A DNA stretch of 64,000 bases from Hymenolepis diminuta (lineage: Eukaryota > Platyhelminthes > Cestoda > Cyclophyllidea > Hymenolepididae). Below the pieces are notes generated by a model. That model was not told where the DNA came from, searched no databases, and worked only from the letters and a program-made list of their open reading frames with translations. The DNA lies in NCBI GenBank assembly GCA_900708905.1, contig CAADRB010000011.1, positions 2,227,419 through 2,291,418 of the forward strand, written 5' to 3'. This document shows, in pieces, positions 53,829 to 63,818 of the stretch. The translations under genes and the position numbers were made by a program. Position 1 is the first letter of the stretch. Each line of letters begins with the position of its first letter.

Positions 53829-54453
53829 TGCAGCAGTCCTTTACAGGGTCAACAATTTATAGTGTGGCAGAGTCACCAGTTTGTAGAGGGCCACCAGATT
53901 GTTGAGGGTCAGCAGTATGTAGCGGCAGATGGCTAACAGTAAATGAAAGAACACCAAGGATTGCGTTGACCAGGTTGTATTGAACAAAATTCAGTACAGA
54001 GTCTCAAGGGAAAAATAGGAAATTGGAGGAGAAGGACTGAGCTATGGAAGAGGCGATGGACGAGCTAGGGTCCCTTGGTATGTTGTGTTTGTGTCTGATG
54101 CAGGCTATTTATAATCGACACTTTGGGTGAGGACACGCATAAGGATATAATCGTATGCGGGCTTTAATTGGTCGGGACGATTGTAGGAAAAGGAAGGGCC
54201 AGTGCAGACAAGACTGGCTAATAGCAGGGCCGACCATGCGGTGTCTGCTACTATCGTCCGAGGTATGTTTACCTTTTCCGATCGATGAGAAATAGGCCAG
54301 CTGAGAACACACGATGTTTGTCTATGGAGTGTTTGGGTCACAGGAAAGGTTAAAAGTTTACAGACATTACTATAAAGACAAGATAATNAAATTTAGTGAT
54401 GATTAGAGAGTATGTAAGATAAATATTATGGAGAAGAAAGATTCATTCTTCAA
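53829..54453 (+). mobile_element. solo LTR, family A, copy 2
   Basis: 625 bp, starts TGCAGCAGTCC and ends TTCTTCA. A perfect 4-bp duplication AGGT lies at 53825-53828 and 54454-54457. From about 53935 it matches copy 1 (511-1153) with scattered differences, including the TATTTATAA box at 54106-54114. Its first 100 bases hold several copies of an 18-bp unit where copy 1 has one. A single N is at 54388. No internal region adjoins it. Confidence 0.82.
53845..53922 (+). repeat. 18-bp tandem repeat in the LTR 5' end
   Basis: Units of the form AGGGTCACCAGTTTGTAG at 53845-53862, 53869-53886, 53887-53904 and 53905-53922 (imperfect, with a 6-bp spacer after the first). Copy 1 of the LTR has one unit at 516-533. 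Confidence 0.75.
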
Positions 54454-54457
54454 GGTA

Positions 54458-55084
54458 ATAAGCCCATTTAGTCGGCTGAATCTGTAACAAAAAGTTATTA
54501 ATATCGAATTGGCCATTGGTTCTCTTCTTTTCACTCTTCAAATAGTAATTCATGAGTTCTATATGACATGTGACCAGAATTGTTAGCGATTTAATAAATT
54601 AGTATTTAAATTTATTTATTTATTTTGAAATTTATTTAAATTTCCGATTTGCGAGCAAGTTCTTGTGCTCAATTCAAATATTTTACTATGATGGGTTACA
54701 AAATATTATAATTGTTTTGGTTGTGATTAATCTTTAAATTATAAGAAATTCTACAGTATTTTGAACGCTTTAGCTACACCTACGTGCATTAGTAAATGAG
54801 TTTAGGCTTTATAGCAGTCTAAGATTAAATATCTGTAAATTTCCATAATTGTTTAACTTAGTCTTTTATAATTATGCATCTCCAACGCTCTTATACTGAG
54901 TTGAAGATCAAAAGTTCGAGTTCGGCGGACCCGAACTTGTTAATTATTAAACACGGGGACAACCGAGTGTACCTTTTCTCACTTATAGGGGGAGGGGGGC
55001 TCAGAATCCTCTTCCCTTTCAACGGATTTTTCGTTTATTTTTTATGATCTTGTGTAATAAACAGGATTTATAATATAATTTCAG
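54458..55084. other. intergenic; short tRNA-like and hairpin segment
   Basis: Near 54893-54945 a segment ends AAAAGTTCGAGTTCGGCGGACC, like a tRNA T-arm. It also folds as a perfect 6-bp hairpin, GTTCGG-CGGAC-CCGAAC. A G-rich run follows at about 54986-54998. No gene is seen. Confidence 0.35.
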
Positions 55085-55502
55085 ATATAATAAGTCAAGT
55101 CCACTTAATTTGCCACAGCATGAAATAAGTGAATTTATTCCCAAATTTGAAAGAAGTATTACAACCAAACATCTTCGTTGACTCCTACACTGCGAATGGT
55201 GTTTGACAGTAATAGATCGACGCAAAGTTTGTAAAGATCCTTATTGTATCCAGCTTCGGCCAGTTTTCGAACATTTGAAAGGACGCAAAGATGGCAAGAG
55301 CTGTCTAGTAATCTTCTGTCCCGTAGCAAAGGAGATGAAGAGCCACTGTAATGAATGTAGAAAGAGCACCTGTCCGAAATGTAAGGATATGCACGCGGCG
55401 TTTCACGGTCGATTCTTTCCAGACGATGAAATGTGCCATAACTCTAATAGTATTATTACCTTTTATAAAGAACGCAGAGCTGTCGTTATCAGAGCAATGT
55501 AA
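55085..55502 (+). pseudogene. TAZ-type zinc finger exon with in-frame TGA (CBP/p300 TAZ1-like)
   Basis: After an acceptor (AATTTCAG at 55084) one frame runs to TAA at 55500-55502, broken only by a TGA at 55179-55181. Just past the TGA it reads LLHCEWC, then CKDPYC, VFEHLKGRKDGKSC, CPVAKEMKSHCNEC and CPKC. The ligand spacing H-x3-C-x9-C-x4-C-x8-H-x3-[R]-x5-C-x4-C-x8-H-x3-C-x4-C-x2-C matches the TAZ1 domain of CBP/p300 transcriptional co-activators, save that one zinc Cys is Arg. CBP's LLHAHKC and ISHWKNC...CPVC line up directly. The TGA falls just before the first helix-ligand motif, and no in-frame ATG precedes the domain after it. I therefore read it as a decayed duplicate or a broken exon. 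A same-frame open stretch at 55578-55751 follows. A B-box pair (TRIM-like) is a weaker alternative. Confidence 0.6.
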
Positions 55503-55577
55503 ATTCATCTCTCCATTTTTCAACGAATAAATTGCTTTCTAGTGTGCTAATTCAGACCTCGCTGAAAGATTTACCAG

Positions 55578-55751
55578 ACAAAAATAATTAAGGCCAACGC
55601 TAATGCTGCGCGGCATAAGGAACTGGATTATTTTAGCAATGTCTGCGAAGAAATAGACAATATATTGGACCTTTCAGACATAATTTATCGATCGTTTAAG
55701 GAAAAAGCGGCAAAATTTATCATCCATAAATGTTTTCTCTGCAATAATTAA
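55578..55751 (+). other. exon-like open stretch after the TAZ relic
   Basis: Behind an acceptor-like TTTACCAG, 57 codons are open to TAA. They read as a charged helix-prone peptide (RHKELDYFSNVCEEIDNI ... FKEKAAKFIIHKC). It has the same orientation and frame register as the TAZ relic 75 bases upstream and may be its next exon. It matches no family I know. Confidence 0.3.
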
Positions 55752-57504
55752 TAGATCTAAGCACTGAATTTCATAGTAATATTCTCTCATAAAAAACTTA
55801 GTTAGATTTATGAATGTTCGAATATAAATAAGAAATCCTTAAATCCATTAAGAGAATTTCCAACAGCACTTGAGTAAAAGGAAGATATCTTAGAGCCACT
55901 CCTATTAAAACTTGCTTTTTATCACCCCCACCCCTCTTGCTGACTGCGATTGGCCATTCTCATCACTGAAAAGATGGGACATAATACTAGGATTTAAAAG
56001 AATTTAAAAGTAAAAATTCCGGGATCTTGGATGTACCTATATTTAATGAAATTGCATCCGGTCAAGTGAATGAAAATAAATAATTGATCGAAAATTTAAA
56101 TCAATACCGTAACACTCATCACAAATAGGATGTAAAGTCGTAGTTATATGGCAATGACATTAACAATGAAAGAACCTTAGTTGACATCTTTCAGAACTTT
56201 AATAAATTAAATTGGTTGATATTTTTAAATGAAGAAGTGGGCTGTATGCCTCTTGAATTATCAAAATGGTTTCAGTTGAAATGGAAGTAGACTTATAGTG
56301 GCCATATTGATCAATTTTTCCTAAAATAAATCTTTCTCTTATCAAGGATTTATAACCATTCATGATGACCCGAGTGGAAACTCAATGAACTGTAAATTTG
56401 TGAACACCGACTGGAAACTAAATGGATTACGAAAATTTGTAAGCATCCCCTGGATAAACATCTAGTCGTTGTCTCATATCTTCTCTTTTTCGTCTTTCAA
56501 TTTATACAAATCACCTTTGAGCGGTTTCATTATATTTGATAAAGCTCTTCAACCAGATATCTCCTTTCTCTCCATTTTTTGTAAAATAAAAGTCGTAAAA
56601 AAATAGATAAATGATAGATTATCGGAACCCGACAAGCGCTTAGGCAGTTAGATGGCACCCACCCTTCTACGACGTCCTTGTAGTTAATCATAGAGCTAAT
56701 TAAGATCCAGCAATATGATGAGAAAAATATGATTAAATGAATGAATGGTAAGATACGACTAGGAATTCCATGCATAAGTTATTAATCTTAAACGTCGTCC
56801 CAAAGTACATTACCAAAGTACGTCAAGGAGTGTTTGATGATTAAGAACATGAGGTGAAGTATAGACGCTGGATTCAGGTCGCTAAAAGTAAACATTTGAA
56901 GTTAGAATTAGACTTTGGTGTTAGCAGGATGCTATAGATACTCCGTATTTAATAAATGTATAGCCAAGCAAAATGTAATAATGTTTTATGCATTTATTTT
57001 GAAAAATAGAGGAACACATATTTCTTGATAACTTAGGAAGTTAGAGAGATCTTGTAAAAAATAAGTTTTCTACAACCTTAATCAGCAACGAAACAAGGTA
57101 GAATGTGGAGTGAATGTTCACATATTTGTACCTAGGAAGAAATAAAGAGACGTCTGCCCTGTAGCTGATGAACTGAAAAATATATGGAATGAGGGTGTTA
57201 GATATATAGTAGAGAGAAGCTCTATTGATGGGTCTAATAACCATAGCAAATGAAAAGCGGATTTTATAATATTTTATTTGCATTATGACTCCTAGGCAAC
57301 ATACAGCCCTCTATGTGAATAAAAACAAGAAATTAATCTGTTTCAAAATATTTTCTCTGAACGATAATTTCAAACAGTATTTTTTAAATTTGCATAATTT
57401 TAATTAAAATTAGACTGAGCACTAATCGTTTATTTAGATTATGGATGATTTAATAAATAACCTATTTATTATCTTTCTACTCTCATTCGGAAACACTGGA
57501 AAAG
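55752..57504. other. intergenic
   Basis: A SINE tail core (AGAATGGCCAATCG on the minus strand) lies near 55945-55965. No gene is supported in the rest. The last 90 bases before the ARP gene are AT-rich, without a distinct TATA box that could be singled out. Confidence 0.4.
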
Positions 57505-58566
57505 ATGTCTGTTGGTAGCTTCCACAAAAGTGAAATTGATCAAAAAGTTCCGGATGAAATCAACCAAAAACCTTCCTTTCTCGATGTCATTGCTGTAGTA
57601 ATCGATACAGGATCAAGTGGTTGTCGTGTTGGATTCGCGAATGAGGACGCACCCAGAGTTGTCACAAAATTCAAGAAGGAAAGTTCACCCATTCGCTATG
57701 GGCACATCGTCGATAAAGACAAACTTGTCAAGGAATGGATAAAAGCTTTGAGTTACAAGGAGCTCGTTTACAGTGAACAGCCCCTGTTAATTACCACACC
57801 AACGGTCATTTCGAGAACAGAACTAGAAACTATCGCTCAAATTGCCTTTGAAGTATTTGAAGCTTCAGCTATGCTGCCTTTCGATCAATCGATATTATCC
57901 TTGTATTCAGCAGGGAAAGTAACCGGTTTAATTGTTGACTGTGGTCATGAACTAACTTCTAGTGTTCCGATAGTGGAAAGTAAAGTTTATCACCCTGGAG
58001 TTGTTACGTCACAGTTAGGTGGAGAGGATGTTTCCAAGTACCTTGGTGAATTACTTGGACGACAGAATTTCCTTGATGATATAAAGGAGAAAGCTTGTCA
58101 AGTTCGTGCCACCCGAGATTATGGGAATAAATTTCAGAAAGCTGAATGCAATCTTGTAAATGGTGAAGTGATTTTATTGGGAAAGGAACGATTTGAAAGT
58201 CCTGAAATTCTCTTCCGTCCAGAGTTAATAAATCGAAATCCTGGAAGGCTATCTATACAGGAGACGGTCTATCTTTCCATGCAGAAGTGTGATAAGGAAA
58301 CGCGCAATGAATTATATAAGAATATAGTGCTAACGGGAGGAAGCTCAATGTTTAATCATTTCGGTACTCGACTAAAGAATTGCTTGGAGATGCTGTCACC
58401 GTCTACAACCACGATTAAAGTGGATGATACCCATGCTGCCGGACGATACATGGCCTGGGTTGGAGGATCTATAGTGGCTTCCGCGCAACCTTTGAAATTC
58501 ACATGGATTACTAAACGCGATTATTCTGAAAAAGGACCCACCATAATAAATAATGTCGGTACTTAA
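57505..58566 (+). CDS. divergent intronless actin-related protein (353 aa)
   Basis: Actin-fold ATPase relative; cytoskeletal, chromatin-remodelling or germline roles are known for such proteins. Phosphate loop 1 is IDTGSSGCRVGFA (residues 33-45), the hinge/loop 2 region LSLYSAGKVTGLIVDCGHE (131-149), and the adenine-side motif LTGGSSMFNHFGTRL (276-290). The C terminus WITKRDYSEKGPTI matches actin WISKQEYDESGPSI. Against actin it lacks about 30 residues after RVVTKFKKESS, removing the DNase-I-binding loop, and about 10 near residue 187. Actin Gln137 is kept (Gln128), but Asp157 is His148 and the catalytic His161 is Ser152, so ATP hydrolysis is doubtful. A 31-residue N-terminal extension precedes the fold. 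The gene is one exon. It could be an expressed retrogene or a lineage-specific ARP. The frame is fully open, so it is likely functional. No AATAAA was found in the next 150 bases. Confidence 0.88.
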   Translation: MSVGSFHKSEIDQKVPDEINQKPSFLDVIAVVIDTGSSGCRVGFANEDAPRVVTKFKKESSPIRYGHIVDKDKLVKEWIKALSYKELVYSEQPLLITTPTVISRTELETIAQIAFEVFEASAMLPFDQSILSLYSAGKVTGLIVDCGHELTSSVPIVESKVYHPGVVTSQLGGEDVSKYLGELLGRQNFLDDIKEKACQVRATRDYGNKFQKAECNLVNGEVILLGKERFESPEILFRPELINRNPGRLSIQETVYLSMQKCDKETRNELYKNIVLTGGSSMFNHFGTRLKNCLEMLSPSTTTIKVDDTHAAGRYMAWVGGSIVASAQPLKFTWITKRDYSEKGPTIINNVGT

Positions 58567-60375
58567 AAATTTTGAACTTAAAAGCGTTCTTGTTTATTAT
58601 TTTACATTAATTTGCGTTAATTTAGTTTATATATTCTAAATAATTTTATAGCTACTTAGTTGGGTTTTATTGATTGAATTTTAACAGAAATGGATATTTG
58701 TAGAAATCACTACAAACATGAATTATTATCTGAATAATTTATTTTATCTATCATTGAACTTTTTGTATTTTGATAACACTTTGTATAAGAATAATTTGCC
58801 TACTTAACATCCCGAAAAAATCTCACCGACTTGCAAAGAAGGAAAAACGATTTACAGTAACTGATTTGGAAAGAGACTTTTCTGTGTCACTTTTGCTGTA
58901 TCTTTTTGTTTACTTATATCATCATCTAAAGTTTAATGATTTGAGCTTCTTGTCTGGCACGAGTATTTAAACTTTGTCGTATCTTGGCCCTTCAAGGCCT
59001 AACAATTTTGCTACTTTTGATGGCGATTTTAGGCAAAAGAGTGAATTCAGAACAATTTCGGATACATAAGGGGTATAAAAGAATTTCTCGCACATCGGAG
59101 GTACCAGGTTGCTAAGTGGAGATATTTGAATTAGGCTTTCAAATTAATTATCGTAGTAATGCAAGATTTGAGAAAAAAACAAGAAGTTGAATAAAGCACA
59201 AAATATCCTAATAATCGTGCGCTTGTATTGTTTATGGAATAGCCATATAGAAAATATGCATTGGACTGTCGGGTACTATTCATAATGCTGCATGAACGAC
59301 TGTGAAGGACACTGGGAATTCTCCTACAGATCATGAAAATGAGGGTGTTTAGGCGCCTTTTTGGAATTGGAGCGAAGCAGTTATTAGAAGAAATTGTTCC
59401 TTTAATTAACTCTGCGCAATAACAAGGAGTAATAAAAGTGGAGCGTACCAAACGATCATATTCGCTATTATATTTGATAAGATGCGACCATAGTTAATTA
59501 TGACGAAAGGATAAAAGAAAACTTTCTAAGATATTGCCCAGAGCACTATCGAAAGGAGTCCAAAACTGTTGTTGGATTATTTCATCAAGGGCAAACATAA
59601 GGCATTCATAAAGTACTGGGAGTTTATCATGTGATCCAACTAAGCTGATAACCCGGATACCATAGAGTTCGTCTTGTAAAGTTCTATCAAACGTACACCT
59701 TGACTCATCTTTGTGCTAAATTTATTGGCGAACAAAGAGCACAAAATAGTAAATCCAATTTGGTCTCTTTATCACAATCCCTTTTTCTCCCTCAGTATTG
59801 ACGCTGGTTCCTTTGCTATTTCCCATTATTCTTCCTGCACCTCCTTTTTCTCAAATTCCTTCCTCTGGTCTAACTTAACCATTTGTCTTCTCATTTGGGC
59901 AAGGCTGTTGTTTCCTTTTAGAGTTTAGAAATGGTCATTATTTTAGTGGTGGGATAGCTCTAAAGTAGCTTCCTTTGTCTCATTAGTAGTAAATAAAAAT
60001 GATCAAGATTACTAATTTAATAAAAGAGGGGCATGTCACTGGAAGAGCAGAGTAAAATTGAAAATGCATTAGGTAGAAAATGGCCTTTTTCAATAAGCAA
60101 CTTAAGAAAAATTGTCAGCATCCTTCGATGAAGCTTTTGCTCTCATAACTAGACAAAACCGACATATTGGAAAATATATAATCACTGACTTGAATTTGAT
60201 CAAAAGTAAATACTTAAACACGAAATGAAAAACGGATAAAGCATGGTTATTTAAATAGTCAGAAAAATAGTTAATGGCTAAGGCAACTACTAGCAAAAAA
60301 CAATCAGTTTCCATAGGTAATTAAGATAGAGTCTAGGTTGAACCAGAAGTTATTTAATGGCAATGATTACTAATC

Positions 60376-60465
60376 GAGAGAGTGAGAGAGAGAGAGAGAG
60401 AGTGGGAGAACGACAACGAAAAACGAGAAGAAGGGAAAGAAAGAGAGGGAGAGAGCGCGAGAACA
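60376..60465 (+). repeat. GA-rich purine tract
   Basis: Starts as a (GA)n microsatellite to about 60402. It continues almost wholly purine, with GAGAAGAAGGGAAAGAAAG and GAGAGGGAGAGAG. It produces overlapping Arg/Glu-rich shadow frames that are not genes. Confidence 0.85.
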
Positions 60466-60881
60466 GTCTTAAAACCACTGTGTGTGGATACAGGCAAAAG
60501 GTCGAGTCGTCGCGAGAGACTAATAAAGTCAATAATTGATATCCTGCAATTGCGATATCACTACTCGAGTTGTAAAAGGGTGCGTCTGCAATCGGTTTAA
60601 GCAGACATTAATAGGTAAAATAGCTTCACATAAAAACGGTTGAAATGAACACGTTATTGGAAAAATTTTGGGGAAATCCCTTAAAATCAATCGAAAGGGA
60701 TAGGTTTCGTGTTCACAGTTCAGAGAAATGGCATTATCGAATGACCATGCTACACACACAATCAAAGGGAGTTTATCATGTAGTCCGACACGTAGAGACC
60801 ACACCAATAAGATACTTTCAGTAGTCTTACGTTTTCTACCTTGGATAAATTGGGGATAGTAATTTAGCGACCTTTAGATGG

Positions 60882-60903
60882 AGGGGAAGGGGGGGAGTGG
60901 GGG
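60882..60903 (+). other. possible G-quadruplex motif
   Basis: GGGG-AA-GGGGGGG-AGT-GGGGG fits four G-tracts of three or more with loops of 1-3. It is conspicuous in this AT-rich surrounding. No gene lies within 2 kb upstream or downstream, so no regulatory role can be assigned. Confidence 0.5.
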
Positions 60904-61067
60904 TATTCATACCACCCATCATGATCTATTGTTAAATTTTGTGGAAATCCCAGCCCTAATCATGCTTCACAATAATTTGATCTAAGATGGATCAAATATT
61001 CTTTTTCTAAGTGAATTTAAACTTTATTAATGTACAGATAACCGCTCCTTCTTTGTAGCCAATAATA

Positions 61068-61431
61068 CACGAATGATCATGTTGCTACACCTTAATAATC
61101 CCCGTAGAAGTCCAACCAGCTTCAGACAAGTTCAACTTGTCTCTAACAGAGTTCTCTAGTATAAATTAGCTGCATAAACTTGGTAGGCTACGTCTACAAT
61201 AGCGAGAACACAAAAATTCTGGAGTGGAGAACGTTTATTGCAAATTTATCTTCTTTTTGAAATTAGTGTGGTCAGCTAGTGTAAACGCATTTAACACTAT
61301 TTTAAATGAGTATTAGTAGCTTATTAACTGAGAAGGGCTGGGCTTTCTCGCTGCGCGACTGATAGCCCTTTACACTTTCCAGAATATTCTAGGTTCCTTT
61401 GATTGACCTTGATAGCGTTGCACACTCCACA
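61068..61431 (+). mobile_element. LTR family B, old copy
   Basis: Shares with the 62437-62818 LTR the blocks GCTACAC..TAATAA, AGAAGTCCAA, TCTAACAGAGTTCTCTAGTATAAATT, TTTCCAGAATaTTCTAG and the end GCGTTGCACACTCCACA. The middle is rearranged or highly diverged, lacking GCTGATTGG. It sits in the same direction 1 kb from that copy. No duplication of the target was seen. Confidence 0.55.
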
Positions 61432-62432
61432 TCTTCACTAAAATTTTATTTTTTACGAACTTTATTTAATAGATCGAACAATATTTACTTTTTTCTTTTA
61501 CGTCAGGAAATATTTCAAATAAAACAAGACATAAATTCATGTTTATTAGTGTTAATAATGTCTTAAATCAAATCATGATTAAAGCTTTGAAGGAAACACT
61601 TAAATAGCTGCAAAGAATACATTAAATATATAAATTACCGCGAATACTTATGAATATGAATTCATTACTTTGTTAAGCCAGATAAAGTAAATCACATTTC
61701 ACCTTTATCGTATGGTATTATAAAACTCTAAGACGGTTTTATTGGTAATCTCCAACAATGGATACCAACTTTTTACAATCAAATCCAAAATTGTTGTGAA
61801 TTTCAACTAATCAATCTGTACAGCTCAATGATTCCTTGAAGAAATGTCATTGAAATAATAAAGTGAACATTAATTATGTAAAAACAAATTAAATATTTCA
61901 CCTACAAGTATACACTAAATTATCGAAGTGGTTGAAAACCCAGTGCTTAACAGAAATATCGCAAGTGAAAAGAACTGAACTTTCCATAATACTCATTGTA
62001 AATAGAAATGGAACTCGCAGTTAATCTTCAAATTTGAATACTGACTGAAATAGGAATTTTGTAAGGAATGTTCTTTACAAGGAGTGCAAAATTTTGTCAG
62101 TCAAGGAACCTTCCCGAGTAGATATTTAACGGTTGTTTCAGGACCTTTGGGTTCGCCTACGGCTGTTGAATATGCATCTAAAAACAAGGAATTCTACTGA
62201 TTTATTGTTTAATATTAAAATTCCTTAGTATTAAATATATAATGATACCTATCTCTCCCAGTAGTGCTGATAACCGTTAATAAGATTGGTAATAAGTATC
62301 AATATTTGTGTCGGTTGTGAAAAAAAACATGAATCAAAAGATATCGAAAAGGCAATTTATGTAAGTTGATATTAAGCATGGGGAGCTTATGTGTAAAAAG
62401 GATTATTAATGGGAAAGTTCAATAAGATCTTG
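61432..62432. other. 1 kb between two family-B LTRs
   Basis: Flanked by LTR copies in the same direction, but too short for a coding internal region and without any gag/pol frame. The two LTRs differ far more than one element's pair should. This reads as two independent insertions rather than one element. Confidence 0.5.
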
Positions 62433-62436
62433 AATG

Positions 62437-62818
62437 TGTAGCGGATGCTACACAAATAAACCTTCTTTCTGAACCTCAGTAACCCTCTTAAATGTTCAAC
62501 TATTTGCTAACACATAAAACTAGTATCTAGCAGAGTCCTCTAATATAAATTTGCCTCCAAAATTAGCCAGGCTATGCCCAAAGTTGCAAGAACAAAGAAA
62601 GTTTTGTGTGGAGAAAGTTAATAGCTCGCTGTGGGTTGCAGCCAAAAGCTTAGTCATTAAATACGCTGCAAGGATACTGATCGCTGATTGGTTGGGAAGG
62701 CCTCTGCACGCACATCCGTGATTGATTGCTACGCAATCGGTTACACACGCACTTCCCAGAATGTTCTAGCGCACCTGAGGTCCCCTTGATCAGTCTTGGT
62801 GGCGCTGTGAACTCCACA
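62437..62818 (+). mobile_element. solo LTR, family B, intact copy
   Basis: 382 bp. It begins TGTAGCGGATGCTACA (itself a 6-bp inverted repeat around GGAT) and ends GAACTCCACA. AATG lies directly on both sides (62433-62436 and 62819-62822), a 4-bp target-site duplication. A TATAAAT box is at 62544-62550. Three other copies in the window (38994-39343, 61068-61431, 53036-53102) share its blocks. The 4-bp duplication suggests a Ty3/gypsy-type parent; the parent's internal region is not in the window. Confidence 0.8.
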
Positions 62819-62822
62819 AATG

Positions 62823-63818
62823 ACTTCTAAATATGATGAATAAATTAAACTTCCGACTCTTTGAGAGAAAATTGCTGTTAAAATACTCTATTTTACTGAA
62901 TAGAATTCACCAAAAATTTTCTGAAATTCAGTAACTGGAACAGCGATTTCTTCCATTTTTTGTGGTAAATTCTGAACTAATAGGCGATTGTTAATGGTGA
63001 AATTATCCTAATTCAAGATAACAACCAATGCATTTTAGATTTATTGACCAAATGCAACACTAATTAATACTTGTAAATAAATAAATGGAGATTTCTGATC
63101 AGAATACCTTATAATTACGCCTCTTTGTCCAATATGAGTGTTACAAGGTTCTAAAAAAGATTAAAATAGTTAAGAATCTAGTTAAAAGAATAACTCTCCA
63201 TCCTCTAAAATTAAAATAAACTTTATACTAGAATAGAAAAATACGAATAGAATATGAGAGAACCATGTTAGACATCCATGAGATAACAAATAATACAAAG
63301 TGGTTAACGATTTTCTAATTCCTTTACGATAGGATGGCAAAATGGTGCTCTGGCGTCCACCGAGAATTCAATATCTGTGTCAAATCATCGGAATGTCATT
63401 ACCATGACGTGGTTAGCCGTCAATTATCAATTGTTCCGTTGTCTGACTAATCATGTTCTGTCGCGATCAGATGATGACATCTTGTCTGGTTAAGTCTCTC
63501 TCTCTCTGGGGTCTGGCAATTGTAGTACACTTCATAACACATTATAACATTTTGGCGACACTTTATAACAAGCTTCAGCTTCAGGATTATCATTAAAGTA
63601 AGAAAAGTAAGGACTAAATGGAAATTCCACTTCTCTATTTGACAAACCACCCCTACCGTCTCCTAATTCAACCTTTGATACTGTCAATTACACTAGATTC
63701 ATTGGTTGAACTCAATCAGGGTTGGCTATCTATGAATTTTTGGTGATTCTAAAATTTCCAAATTGATGTACCTTATTGTGCTTATGAATACATACGTATT
63801 CAGTCATCCTTCCAGCTT
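62823..63818. other. intergenic
   Basis: No gene or repeat is supported, apart from a short (TC)n at 63497-63509. Confidence 0.45.

Larger units (their letters stand above)
58567..61067. other. intergenic with purine tract and G-rich run
   Basis: No gene is supported; a 106-codon reverse frame at 59131-59451 has no recognisable motif. A (GA)n-rich purine tract spans 60376-60465 and a G-rich run 60882-60903. Confidence 0.45.

Noticed and set aside
55085..55502. Tandem B-box (TRIM-like) reading of the Cys-rich exon
   Set aside because: The last eight ligands could form a B-box with one His missing, but the first half does not fit a B-box. All three TAZ zinc modules fit in spacing, with one substitution.
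60357..60600. Arg/Glu-rich frames on both strands
   Set aside because: Translations of a GA-rich purine tract, open because the tract lacks stops.
61068..62818. A single short LTR element (two family-B LTRs 1 kb apart)
   Set aside because: The two LTRs are too different to be a pair, the right one has its own target-site duplication, and nothing internal is recognisable.
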